In this document: positions 34,356 to 44,691 of the stretch, piece after piece | How the letters are laid out: each line of letters starts with the position of its first letter | Position numbering within the stretch: position 1 is the first letter of the stretch | Source of the DNA: Saccoglossus kowalevskii | Taxonomy: Eukaryota; Hemichordata; Enteropneusta; Harrimaniidae | Assembly (NCBI RefSeq): GCF_000003605.2 | Contig: NW_003105102.1 | Coordinates: forward strand, 293,089 to 337,779 | Reading direction: 5' to 3' | DNA length: 44,691 nt | The notes under the pieces: generated by a model | Databases searched by the model: none | What the model was told of the DNA's origin: nothing | Seen by the model: only the letters and a program-made list of their open reading frames with translations | Made by a program: the position numbers and the translations under genes

Positions 34356-36010
34356 CTTGACTTACTGCCCTTACTGTCTACCTCGAAAAGTTGCATTGTG
34401 GAATGTATCTTGTTATCTTAAGATCACTACGCTCTCTTGCGTAATCATGCGAAATGGAGTGTCAGTGAAGTACAGTAGGACATTTGTAGGGTAGCTCAAA
34501 CATTGACTCACTTTTTGATAGCCAATGCAATATGTTGGAATCTCAAATATGCTGCATTATTTATCATCAATAAATTATCAATATTATTTGTTTGTTCATT
34601 CAAGAGCACTCGTCATATAAATCCCTGCTCTTATTTTCTTTACATTGCAAACTTTCAGTCGAACAGACGAATTGTTATCCGCGATTTGTTGATATTCTGA
34701 TTCTGGGGACACTGGTAAAAATAGAACCCTGTTGGTATTCCTGCGTAAAACGACGGTTGAGGGAGATAGATTGCATAACAATGACGACGCATGATGTGAC
34801 TACACAATGGGCCCATCGCATTTCCACAAGGTAGCAAGATGCAAACGGTACTGTCACTGGCCAAAATCGTGTGTTGCTGGCTTGTGGTAGCTTGCCAAGC
34901 TCCATAATCGTAATCCAGATAATTCACGTAATGAAGATTTACCTGCAGTTTGAAGCCGTTAATATTCCAATTATTATTTGCATCATGTATTATTCAAATT
35001 AAATTGTTATTAAATATCCTTTATGATTGAACTTTTATCAGTGCAAAAGGTTGGCATCTTGCACGGACATGCGCATAAATAAATATCCTGTATTACATCG
35101 TTCTCGCAGTCATTTCAATGACAATTCTACAGTTGAAAAGATTTTCAATATTTGTAATTTTTGTGTTGCATTTGCTATATGATGCATGACAAAGTCTACA
35201 AAGAATTTATAAGCGGCAATGCAGCAAAAACAAACCAAATTGTTAATTACTTGTATTTCTTATTTTATTATTGATCAATGAATTATTGCTACTTATACTT
35301 TCAGAAAATAAATGTTTAACTATATTTTACATGCGCTATCTGTAAATCATAAATGATAAATGCAGGGAATCAATTTTACCTCATTATCAGAATATGAAAA
35401 AATAATTTTTAATGTAAATTGAAAGTATGACACAAATTATTTAAAAAATGTATAAGCTTGTGTCACAAGATTTTACGTATTACTAATCATATGAATATTA
35501 CGAACACCTTGAAACCACTTCATAATTAGCACAGAAAAATATTCGCACAATCAAGACAAAACGTTGAGGTGTATGCGATCACAATAAACTGGCACTACAG
35601 GCCAACGGAACAACAAAGAAATACATTTTTCAGATTAACAAACATAAAATAAAAAATACTGGAGTAGTGAGTTTTTGCGTTAAAAATTCGGGTCAAGATT
35701 AAAAATATTTTCTAACTTCAGATGTTCAGAGCAAAACACTTGAAAAGGATGAATTGTGTAACAACTATCACTACATATCAAATCAAAATGTGACTGTTTT
35801 ACCAAGCGCTGTTCCAGGGTGCATACATCATTCGTTTAAATAAAAGCTAATACTAATAGCTCGCCTCTAGGGAATGACCTAGAAGTGCCCACTAAGTAAA
35901 ACATGATATTCCCTTCTCATAGATGCCGTTCGCATTTGGGCTCTCCTAAAATGATTTTATGATCAATTATACAAAAATATAGTAATGTTTCTGAAGTTGA
36001 TAACACGAGT
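34356..36010. other. Gene-free spacer 3' of the minus-strand P450
   Basis: No exon, RNA gene or clear repeat is recognised. It does not align by eye with the 3' flanks of genes 1 and 2, so the duplicated flank block seen there seems absent here. Confidence 0.45.
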
Positions 36011-39000
36011 TTATTTTCTCCTGTTAACGGCAATGACCTTATATGGACAACATTTTATGACCTGTGTGATGAAGTGTGGCTTCAAGCACGGCTTTCTGTG
36101 GCCTATTGGCAGAGTAAATGTGTACTGTTGAAATACACTCGTAAAAAGAAGAAACAGTTCATTCTTAGCCAATGCTTCTCCCATACACACTCGGCGTCCA
36201 GCTGAAAATGGCATGAAACTATCCCGTTTTGACAGCATCTCTCCATCGGCATGCAAGAAACGTTCTGTAGAATGAAACATACGCTATGTTTGTGTTACAC
36301 TGTTCATGCATTCTGCGAATTAAGGAGGCAAGTATTTATGAAACAAATATGTTTTTTTTTCAAATTTGCAAGAATAAACAATATTAAATATGTCATTGTT
36401 TGCATGATTTTTATTTATGCAATAGCAATTACCAATAATATTTTTATTTCGGAAATACAACCCAAAATATTTCTAAACATAAAATCTGAAAATGTAATTA
36501 TGGGATATCATAATTACACTAAAATAACTTCGATATACTACACTTCTGAAAGTCTAAAATAAAAACGAAATGTCCTGAAAACGCCTCAGTGGTTGGTTTT
36601 ATAATTGTTTTAGACCCTCGGCTTATTTCCAGGTTTATTTTAATGTCGTCTAACTAATCATTGGATCGCATAGAATTTCAAAAAAAAAACCTGAGACGCA
36701 AATGTCTGTAGTGATATCGGTTGGGAGTCATAAGACAAGTTTTTACTCCACCAATAATGTTCTATTTTTCCCGTCACCTCGTTCATTGTTTTTAAATATC
36801 TGGGTCAGAGAGATTAGTCCAATAATTAACGCGATGACGGGAATTAATGATCAAATATTTGAGGCGAAAAGTTCCATTGCTTGCTCGCTATCAATGATAT
36901 GTTTGAGGCTAAGGTGTATATGAAACATCGTGTCGTGTATGAGAACATTGTTGACTGTTTCAATCAAGCTGATTTGATATGCAAGTTACCTGGACAAAAG
37001 TCCTCCGGTTCTTCCCAATATTTCCCATCCATATGAACATTCCACAGGTTACACCAAATCCATGTATCCTTCGGTACTGCATACCCTCCTGTATTAGATT
37101 TAACAAGAAATTGAGAATAATATGAGCTACATTCAAGACTTTCTGAAGAAATGGTTGACTTTCTGGGGGAAAACTTCTTGCAATTAAAGATAAAATGATC
37201 TGTCAGATAAAATAAGTGCGGTATAACACATTAGTATAATGGTAGAATACACAAGTAGAACGGTTTAACAGAATCGGCAGAAATCTTTATAATTTAGTAC
37301 GAAGTTATATTGAATATATTAGGTAGCCGAGCTGACATTTTGTTTGTTTAACAATTTGATTTTATGTAGTATATGTTGTGTATTTGTGTGTATAGTACAT
37401 GTTTAAATAATTTATTTGAACTTGTTCTTTGCATGCGTGCATGAACTGGTCTATGGACCTCGTTTGTATATGTGAGTCACTCATAAATGTATTGAAGTTG
37501 ATGTGCTTGCTCATGCGGTAACCAGAATAAATATAATATAGTATGTTTTGGCATCTTTATATTTTGGAACGTCTTGGCAGTTGTAGATCAGCTTCATTGA
37601 AATACAAATAGGCTACACATTTCTTTGTAACATTTATCAAGGTTACTCAGCTGAGCTAGTCCATTGTACTATGAATTATAAGAGACGAAGTTACTATTTG
37701 GTTATACTTAAACAAATGTATTTGCACATTATGCAAAAAAAGACGCACCTACAAATGTATCCACCGTAGTAGTATGAGGCAAGGCAAATGGTATAACTGT
37801 TCGTATTCGCATGAGCTCACGCATAACGGCTTCACAGTACGGTAGTTTACCCCTATCAGCTAGCAATGGAAGACGACTATCTCCAATGACGTCATCGATT
37901 TCTCTCTGTACTTTAGATTGTATATCAGGGTAATACGTGAGATAAGCAATGCTCCAATCTAACGTGTTGATTGTGGTTTCCATTCCCGCTGAAGAAATGA
38001 AATAGTCAATAATCTATTTACCACTACATCACTACGCTATACATAATACTATGCAAATGTATTTACGTCGTTGTTGTGTGATATGAGATTAGTGCTAATT
38101 TTAAAAGATGTTACTTATATATGTAATTTTGTTAGATTTCATCATTATGGTGTTATTCTTTCTTTATTTTTACATTATTATGTCATGTTATTATTCAAAC
38201 ATGATGCATTAATGACATAATACTATGAAATCACACGGCATAATAATATTAAACTTGCAAACGGCTTCACAGTAGTCCAAGTCTCTACAAAATCTCTAAA
38301 TCCTCGCTAACATGTAATTCCCTTGGTACATACATGCTGCAAGCCAAATTTCTGATTAGTTTATTTAGATTATTTATAATCAATATCTAGGAATTTTATA
38401 TGGGCATAATTGATGGTGTCAAATCAAAAGCAAATAGTTCAAATATCTTCACCAATGAACACAATACTCATTTAGGAGTTTACCCAAATCTCCTTATGTA
38501 CTAGTATGTGCCGAATATCTAGTAGGCGTGACACAAATATTTGTTATGATACTCATTTCATCAATACAAATGTTTCACAGGTTTTGTCTGGTACTTTCGT
38601 CTGATATTTGGTACTGAATCGCATTCAACATTCATAAGTATTCGTTATATTTTGGTTAAATTCGTGCAAAACGTTGTAATTTTCGCGTCATGCGTTGTCT
38701 TCTTGTTAGTGTCAATAGTTCTATTAAACGTACCTGCAAATATATCAGACAATGTCTGACGTAGATTGACGTCTGTAAGTTGCTTGGCCTGGTCTTCTCC
38801 AGCCAACTCTGCTTTACGCTGAATTGATAAAAGGTCATCGATGAGACTTTTCACTTTTGTATTACCTGAGTATATAGTAACAATAGGAAACTTGTTTGTA
38901 ATAGAACACTTTAGTAACACTATATCTTTTGTCAGTGCTTATATTCCAGTCAGCTCAGTCAGTATGTTGAAAAGTTGAACAGTTTAGCAAAATAAATTGA

Positions 39001-40289
39001 AGGAAATTATGACAAACAAACCAACGACGAAATGGGGACCCAATAATCACCAGTGACTAGGATACTGAAGTAATCCATGTTACGGAATTAACAAATATAA
39101 AAGACAAATAAAATGGACTACAAACTGAAAACGTTAGTACAAGACATTTTTCACATCTTGGTGAATCACGTCAATTATCGGCAACGCACACACAATTCAT
39201 GAAACGAGAAATACCTCCCCAACAAAAAAATATATTTTACCATTTCCAAGCTTGCCTTTATGTTCATCGATCTGATGTTGAATTATGTTCAACCATTCTT
39301 TCATATATTTCTTCATTGCAATGTGTCCGGGAGTAGGTATATAACGGAACAGTGGAACAAAGTCAGCAGCTAGTCCATTCCCAAAAGATTCAAACAAATT
39401 GTTCATGAGTACCATAATCTTTAGAAGTTCAGGGTCGTCATATTCGTATCTGTAATAAAACAGACGTTACGATGATGAAATATCAAGATTTATAATACAG
39501 ATCTGGATTATAATTTTTTTGTGTTCCAAGTTTTGTCCCAAAGTCTGCTTAGGCACATGTTTTTTTGTGGCTCTAGAGATGTTCTATTTCATAATTGTCG
39601 GCGATTCCCTACCTCAAATTTGGCCGATTTTAAGATACTATAGTGAAGTGAACGTATGATGAGATTAATAACACAAAATAATAAATGGTGTGAATATGTT
39701 AGCAGCATCACCATTGACTTACTTCTTTCCAAAACACATGGAAGCAATGATATTACCTACGAGCAGGTAAAGTAATGTTTTCGGAATGAATGGCTTTCCA
39801 TTGTATTTAGCGATAGCTCTCTGGAAACTAGGAAAGGCGTCACATCGTATAAGAGATTCTAGATTTTCGCCGCTAGCATAATTTCTAAAATGGAATCAAT
39901 AAGAAGTGCTGATGTTAATTACTTTCTATATATGTGAGGCGGTCTTGCTCTGAATGTTGGAGAAGTTTATTGGAGGTAATAATACACTATTTGATCACTA
40001 ATGTAGCGTATACTAATTCCATTTCTGTCAATGAGATTACGTGCTTGAAGTATTTATGGGTGCTTTCAATTGAGGATGTTTCAATACACTACTAATCTCG
40101 TACGCCTAGAATTAATGCTAGGAAACCAACATACTGACAATATTCAATCCATGTCAATGCAACAGTGGAGGATACAAATTATATAAACTCACCTAATGGC
40201 TTGGTGACCTATCTTTCGCTGCAACTTCCACTTATCAGTGAAGTTACCAAATATAATGTTTTGACTCTCTTCTGCCATCAGACTCGAAA
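36011..40289 (-). CDS. Cytochrome P450 (CYP2 clan), gene 3, exons 3-9 visible
   Basis: Exons on the minus strand: 40289-40193, 39884-39723, 39449-39241, 38865-38734, 37988-37749, 37088-36990, 36264-36011. Sizes (97, 162, 209, 132, 240, 99, 254) and phases equal exons 3-9 of genes 1 and 2, every site is GT/AG and no stop interrupts the frame. Motifs are C-helix WKLQR, I-helix AGMETT, ExxR as ELMR, PERF (CPERF) and heme loop FSAGRRVCMG. Exons 1-2 (membrane anchor, hinge and first helices) are absent from 40290 to 44691. Either they lie beyond the window behind an intron of more than 4.4 kb holding a Polinton relic, or the gene is 5'-truncated. The unbroken frame favours recent or continuing function. 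Substrate unknown. Confidence 0.9.
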
Positions 40290-41065
40290 CTGCAGTATAA
40301 GATAATTTAATTAAACTTACCCCGCTAAATGTTGTTACACTCGGGTTTGTACACTAAGTTCACAATGGTTACACTCACGGGGATAGGCATTCATAAAACG
40401 AATTTTGTTCGCTGATGGCAGAATGATTGAGTACAAATAAAAACGCATGCGCACAGTATGGGAAATATGACATAGAACAGCATTTCAAAAATGGAACAGT
40501 GATTTTACTGTAATGCACTATGTTTGCAGTATTTATGCTGCTCTCAATATAATCTTCAAAAGAAGAAATCTTTAGCAAAGATGCCTTGCTTTGGAAAGTT
40601 TTCAATCCCAGTACAATTGGTGGGTTCAGTGTGATTTGTTTCAAATGAATAGTTAATAACAAACTGTAGGTACGATTTAATACATATGACGTCACGAATA
40701 CATTAGCATACATTATCTTACGTTCATTTTTTCACGTTTTTTTAATCGTACGAGTAATGACGATGTCGTGAATAAAATATGATGTCACATTCGGTATGAC
40801 ATCATTTCGGGTTCAATGACCCTGTGCGAAGAGCGATCGCCAGTCAAGACGTTTGTCGGAATTTGGGTATCACAAACTCTATCAGTTGCAGGGAGGATTT
40901 TCTCGGCGGTGGTACGAATTCCCTGTGACTGTGTTACAAGATTAAAGAAGGTGAAAGGATAGAACATGTTGATTCCTGCACCCTCTATCTATACATCAAA
41001 AAGTCCACGAGATATCCAGTTGGGCAGTCATGACTAAATACGTCATCGCCAGGCTATTTCAATAT
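40290..41065. other. Stretch between P450 exon 3 and the Polinton relic
   Basis: No P450 exon 2 or exon 1 is present on the minus strand. A 112-codon minus-strand frame at 40375-40713 has no recognised motif. If gene 3 continues past the window, this is intron. Confidence 0.5.
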
Positions 41066-41840
41066 TAACAAGTTTGACGTTTTGCCTCTGAGAAGATTGT
41101 ATACACCTGTTCTGCTTTTCAAGGCAAACAAACTGATGTTCCCACTCCAAATGCACATAAACCATGAATCAAGACAGGCACTGTGGCAATGAGCGTCAGC
41201 TCACACTCCGGAATTTGAGAGGCTGACGGAATGGGGTATCACATCACCATGGTCTATCAAGTTTGACATTATGATGAATCAACAATCTGCCACCGAGAAC
41301 ATGTTTCTGAAGGTTGAACAAGAGTCTTCTGGTTATCCAGAGTGGTACCGGACAGAGGAAGACCAAACCACCTATATCCAGAGGTACCATGAACGAGGAG
41401 GTATCGTCTTGAACAGAAGCAAGATAACTCCCAATTCAGGCCTCAGAGTCCTCTCCAAGCTAAATCTCAACTCGTTCTGGGGAAAGTTAGGACAGAGGTA
41501 TAACTTTGGACAGAGCATGAATGTAGAAATTATCGCAGAACTGTTGGTATTGTTGGCGGATACTACGAAGGACATCACAAATCACATTTGTGTCCAATGA
41601 GATGGTGCACGTCCAGCACTGCCTGACTTAAACTGTGCAGTGATCTGAAGAAACTAAGTAGCAGACTCTTCTACTTTGACACGAATTCCATCATTGACAT
41701 CCAGCAAGTTGGAATCCGCTGACAGGTAATTATCTGAGAGATCTGATGAAAAAAGAGGTCCAGCGGATAATTATGTCAAAGAATTCTTATCGGGAAGGCT
41801 GACGATTAATGCATACTGACTACATAAACGCGACAAAAGT
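41066..41840 (+). pseudogene. Polinton DNA polymerase B remnant
   Basis: The recognisable part is the palm/fingers and start of the thumb of a protein-primed family B polymerase, which would copy the element's DNA. Seen in order: a LYTPVLLFKANKLMFPL segment from about 41090, an open stretch at 41271-41600 with SGYPEWYRTEED and the motif B region KLNLNSFWGK (from 41457), then, in a shifted frame, FDTNS at 41675-41689. That last piece corresponds to motif C (DTDS), and its second catalytic Asp is Asn. Frameshifts, stops and the loss of the exonuclease and N-terminal parts make it inactive. Confidence 0.85.
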
Positions 41841-42773
41841 GAAAACGAATTACAGAAATAAACTGGCATTTAATTTCGAATCCATGAACCGACTCATGTG
41901 GGGGACAAGTAGCCCAATCACAATGACATGGGCTCTGCCAAAACGGACGTAGTTCTATCACTCGCCTATTCTGCGTACTGCATTATTTTGTTTTGAGCGG
42001 GATTCTGAGAAAGTACATTGAAGAACGTAAAAGAAGGCACGATGACGGGCGAGGTCTAACCATCCACCCACGTCAGCCAAGATTCTCACAGATACCTCCT
42101 CAAGCATCTGTTACCAGACACTCTTGAGAAAGTACGCATTCAAACGAAAATTCTTCCATCTCGAGTATCAATAGTGTACAGTATATAGTCGATAGTCATT
42201 TCATCATATTAGCCCACATGCTAAGGAACGTCCATTTCCTCTCCATATTGTACAACTCGAAACAACAAAATGGGGTACTCTGTGCGAATGTTTGCTCAAT
42301 GTGTTGAAAACGAACCTCCAGCTATCGCCTAGTCAGAGAATAAAATTATCATGGTACGCGAAGCAGCTCTGAACACTGTCCGACAAGAAAACTCCAGTTG
42401 AGAAGAAACAATTTTGGTTCAGAAAGAAGGTTTCCTGTCCGCTTTAATTGTCCCTTTCAATACGCTCACCCCTACTCGGTCTTAAATAGATGGTATCTGT
42501 GAAGAGGACGTCGTTAATCCCGGCTGAGCAATTATCCACCATCCAAGACTAGTATGCTCCAATGTGGTGTAATCGCTGACAAAACGCAAATGACAAATGG
42601 ATTGTCAAATGACAAACTGTGTCAAAAATCTCTATTCACAAGTACTTATTGTTCCAGGGGATGAAAAGGAGCATATTCAAATCTCTGTTATGTGGCAATT
42701 AACCACTGGTGTCGCTGTTGCTGGTTGGGAACCTCAACTATATGCAGATGGAATTACATACAAATCTTACAAA

Positions 42774-43014
42774 GTGTTCCTAAGAGTATGCAGAGAAAAG
42801 CGAAGCTCCTAATTCAGAAAGTTGAACAGAACCAACTGGCTGACTGGGGTGAAACCATTAACCATTGCTAGACAATCCATGCCAGGCACGCACGCCATCA
42901 ATTTAGTCAATTATTTCTTGCATAAAGGAGGAATTTGAACCTCGTCAGTTGGAGAGAGTTTGTCGAGGTTATGAAAATTTCAAATGTTCCTCAACCTCCA
43001 GATGCAATACACTA
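42774..43014 (+). pseudogene. Polinton-associated small protein remnant
   Basis: Pieces in shifting frames (VPKSMQRKAKLL, then MPGTHAINLVNYFL, then SWREFVEVMKISNVPQPP) resemble a short conserved protein found beside polymerase and integrase genes in Polintons. Its function is not known to me. Stops and frameshifts interrupt it. An open frame at 42597-42812 leads into it but shows no motif of its own. Confidence 0.5.
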
Positions 43015-43270
43015 AACAGGATGTTTTGCACATTGACAGAGGAATGAAATTCACCAAGAGACTCTTCTATAGTTCTAAATCAAGCAGTATGGAGAGGTAC
43101 AACAGAACCATCAAGTAAAACCAGCCAAGTTTTAAAGAATGGATACTTGCCGAATTGGACCAAAGAGGTATTCACGGTCACTGGAAGTCCCCCCTTTTAC
43201 AAAAATGGGATGTAAAGGAAGATGATGTATTGTATGCTGTGGAGAAAAAAAAAGAAAATGTAAATGCCAA
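43015..43270 (+). pseudogene. Polinton integrase remnant (DDE core end and C-terminal domain)
   Basis: HIDRGMKF and SSSMERYNRTIK fit the region around the second Asp and the Glu of the retroviral-type DDE integrase core. A stop follows at once. From 43135, in a different frame, comes GYLPNWTKEVFTVTGSPP, typical of the integrase C-terminal chromo/SH3-like part. The 43120-43135 junction skips much of the protein, so a large internal deletion is likely. The full enzyme would insert the element into the genome; this copy cannot. Confidence 0.8.
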
Positions 43271-43381
43271 AAAAAAGTGGCACAGGTATGGCTTGTTTAA
43301 TTATTAGATGGTAACTTGCAACGTTCGTATATAAGATACACACATGCGGCAAACTGATTTATTTCAAAGACCCATCATGTA

Positions 43382-44030
43382 ATGCCTTACTTGATATTTC
43401 CTGGAAAACACGTTGACGAAATACACATGTACACTGTCAAACTAAGCGAAAACACTTTCATTAGGTGGCAATTTGGGAAGTAGAGTTGGCTGACATCCAC
43501 TACCCAAATTCGTGGTACAACGTCGTACATGAACAAGATGGAATCTTTTATGATGCCACAGTCGGTCAAAGAAATCACAGAGAAATGAAATTGAATCCAG
43601 GCTACTACAACTTGATCGAAATGACTTTAGACGTGGTCCAGGACAAAGATCTGCCAGATGAGATACTGATGACATATAAGTCGAGGTGAGAGAGAGTGAC
43701 CATAGTTAGAATTTCCCAAAATACAACGATTATAAATGAAACACTACCTTTCTGATAGTAGAAGTTTTTATTTCCTCTACATGTATTGCAACATAGTCGA
43801 AAATGAAATCGCCAGGGACATCTCCGTTCCACTTTTGAGGATAGTAAATGTTGAAACAATGAATGGAGATAAGATCAATCACACTTTCAACAGTCAATGC
43901 TTACTCCCGATTCGAATGTCGACTTTAGAGACTGTGGAGATTGATATAAGGTAGAATATGGGGAGAAGGTGCCATATTAACGTGGACGGGTGATTGTGGT
44001 ATTAAGTTTTCGCAAAGCTCGTCTATCGCT
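43382..44030 (+). pseudogene. Polinton virion-type protein remnant
   Basis: Starts at ATG 43382 (LIFPGKHVDEI), shifts frame near 43465 into WEVELADIHYPNSWYNV, and resumes at about 43770 with MYCNIVENEIARDISVPLLR and then a STLETVEIDIR segment that ends in a stop at 43952. A GRVIVVLSFRKAR tail appears in a third frame near 43990. The pattern is that of a protein widely conserved in animal Polintons and thought to be a minor capsid or virion component; I am less sure of the exact role. About 60-70 bases near 43690-43760 do not fit and may be an insertion. Confidence 0.65.
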
Positions 44031-44036
44031 AGAGTG

Positions 44037-44170
44037 AACAGATATCAACCGTACACTCCACACATTACTTATTCGGTATTAGACAATTTAGTTGGGAGAC
44101 CTTCTCAAACGGGTTGTGGATGCGTCATCAAAAGGATGAAGATGATGACAAGACATGTAACTTCTTCCAA
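44037..44170 (+). pseudogene. Possible start of next Polinton gene
   Basis: Directly after the virion-type remnant, a frame beginning NRYQPYTPHI and containing GRPSQTGCGC resembles the opening of a small protein often next in Polinton gene order. It lacks an initiating Met and has a stop. It could be chance. Confidence 0.3.
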
Positions 44171-44201
44171 ACCTAAGTAGAGGAGAATATATCATATAAA
44201 T

Positions 44202-44691
44202 ATCAGGGGTAAATCTTTCTCTCTCTGGGTTCTCCACACTTGTCAGGGGGGAATCTCGTCTCGTCTCTATATCTCGTCCCCTCGAGGTACGGGATCGGGA
44301 AAGTCACTTTAACTTTACAGTCAAATAAGACACACACAACGAAATACGTTTCAGCTCTCGTCTTAGTCGATCTTTTGGAGCACTCTATAAGACACAGCGC
44401 CCTGGGGAAAAGTCCCCAAGACTCTCGCAAGGCTGACCCAAGACTTGCCCAAGACTGGACTGCCTCAAGGCTCGCCCCAGGACTCTCTTGGACTCTCGAC
44501 TCGACTCGACTGCGTCTGTCGTGGAGTATTCGCCAAGACCAACTCAAAACAACTTTATTCATTTTCAAAACTCTGACCAATTACAAAACAGTAAAAAGAC
44601 TCTAGGGCGTAACCTTCAATCATAAAGCCAATCACACTAAGTACTGAATACGTCATATCTTTTGATTAATCGTTCACTACATTAATAACTA
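44202..44691. mobile_element. Dispersed mobile element, copy 3 (runs off the window)
   Basis: Aligns with the first ~490 bases of 2437-3087 and is closer to that copy than to 9170-9767; it keeps the ~34 bases deleted in copy 2. The CCCAAGACT-type central words are expanded, with added CTCGACTCGACTGCG. It starts about 30 bases after the last Polinton remnant. The right end lies outside the window, so flanking repeats cannot be tested. The open frames on both strands here are by-products of the repeat. Confidence 0.75.

Larger units (their letters stand above)
41066..44170 (+). mobile_element. Decayed Polinton/Maverick-type element
   Basis: Fragments of several proteins typical of Polintons follow each other on the plus strand: family B DNA polymerase, a small conserved protein, retroviral-type integrase, and virion-type proteins. 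All are frameshifted or interrupted, and the polymerase and integrase are far shorter than usual, so most of the 15-20 kb of a full element is missing. No terminal inverted repeats were identified; the mobile element copy at 44202 abuts its right end. 41850-42770 holds no fragment I can name. Confidence 0.8.

Noticed and set aside
36251-36562. 103-codon plus-strand open frame
   Set aside because: It begins antisense to P450 gene 3 exon 9 and runs through AT-rich intron 8; no motif.
40375-40713. 112-codon minus-strand open frame upstream of gene 3 exon 3
   Set aside because: No similarity to P450 exons 1-2, no transmembrane anchor and hinge, no splice context and no known motif; probably chance.
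44203-44605. Overlapping open frames of over 120 codons on both strands
   Set aside because: Both lie in mobile element copy 3. The frames are broken in copies 1 and 2, so they are by-products of the repetitive sequence.
1-44691. CRISPR arrays, bacterial operons, rRNA or tRNA genes
   Set aside because: No regularly spaced direct repeats, no compact multi-gene operon structure and no recognisable rRNA or tRNA signature; the spliced genes are eukaryotic.

Overview
The window is animal nuclear DNA. It is AT-rich, its genes are interrupted by introns with standard GT/AG sites, and it carries dispersed repeats and a decayed Polinton/Maverick element. I read it as a marine invertebrate, perhaps a mollusc or another lophotrochozoan, but nothing here fixes the species. 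The core content is a cluster of microsomal cytochrome P450 genes of the CYP2 clan (CYP1/CYP2/CYP17-like). I do not assign a CYP family name.

Layout. 1-4303 holds no gene: a fold-back repeat, a GC-rich hairpin and copy 1 of a ~0.65 kb mobile element. 4304-12574 is P450 gene 1 (+), with a probable non-coding leader exon and nine coding exons; copy 2 of the mobile element sits in its intron 5. 12575-17389 is spacer with a duplicated 3' flank and a P450 relic (last two exons). 17390-25300 is P450 gene 2 (+), with the same leader and exon plan. 25301-36010 is a rearranged zone: two ~1.3 kb repeat arms in opposite orientation (27379-29202 and 33014-34355) enclose an orphan antisense P450 last exon and a decayed plus-strand P450 pseudogene. 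36011-40289 is a third P450 gene on the minus strand, of which only exons 3-9 lie in the window. 41066-44170 is a decayed Polinton (DNA polymerase B, integrase and virion-type protein remnants), followed by copy 3 of the mobile element, which runs off the window.

Genes 1 and 2 each assemble, with every splice site and phase agreeing, into 510 codons from nine exons of identical length (166, 174, 97, 162, 209, 132, 240, 99, 254 nt). The visible seven exons of the minus-strand gene have exactly the same lengths. All three keep the P450 signatures present in the visible exons: C-helix WxxxR, I-helix AGx[D/E]T[T/S], ExxR, PERF and the heme Cys loop. The picture is a family expanding by tandem and inverted duplication, with pseudogene debris between the live copies. 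I found no wholly new system. The most useful leads are a leader/promoter module conserved between genes 1 and 2, patchy divergence that suggests gene conversion in exon 2, and the Polinton lying where exons 1-2 of the third gene would be expected.
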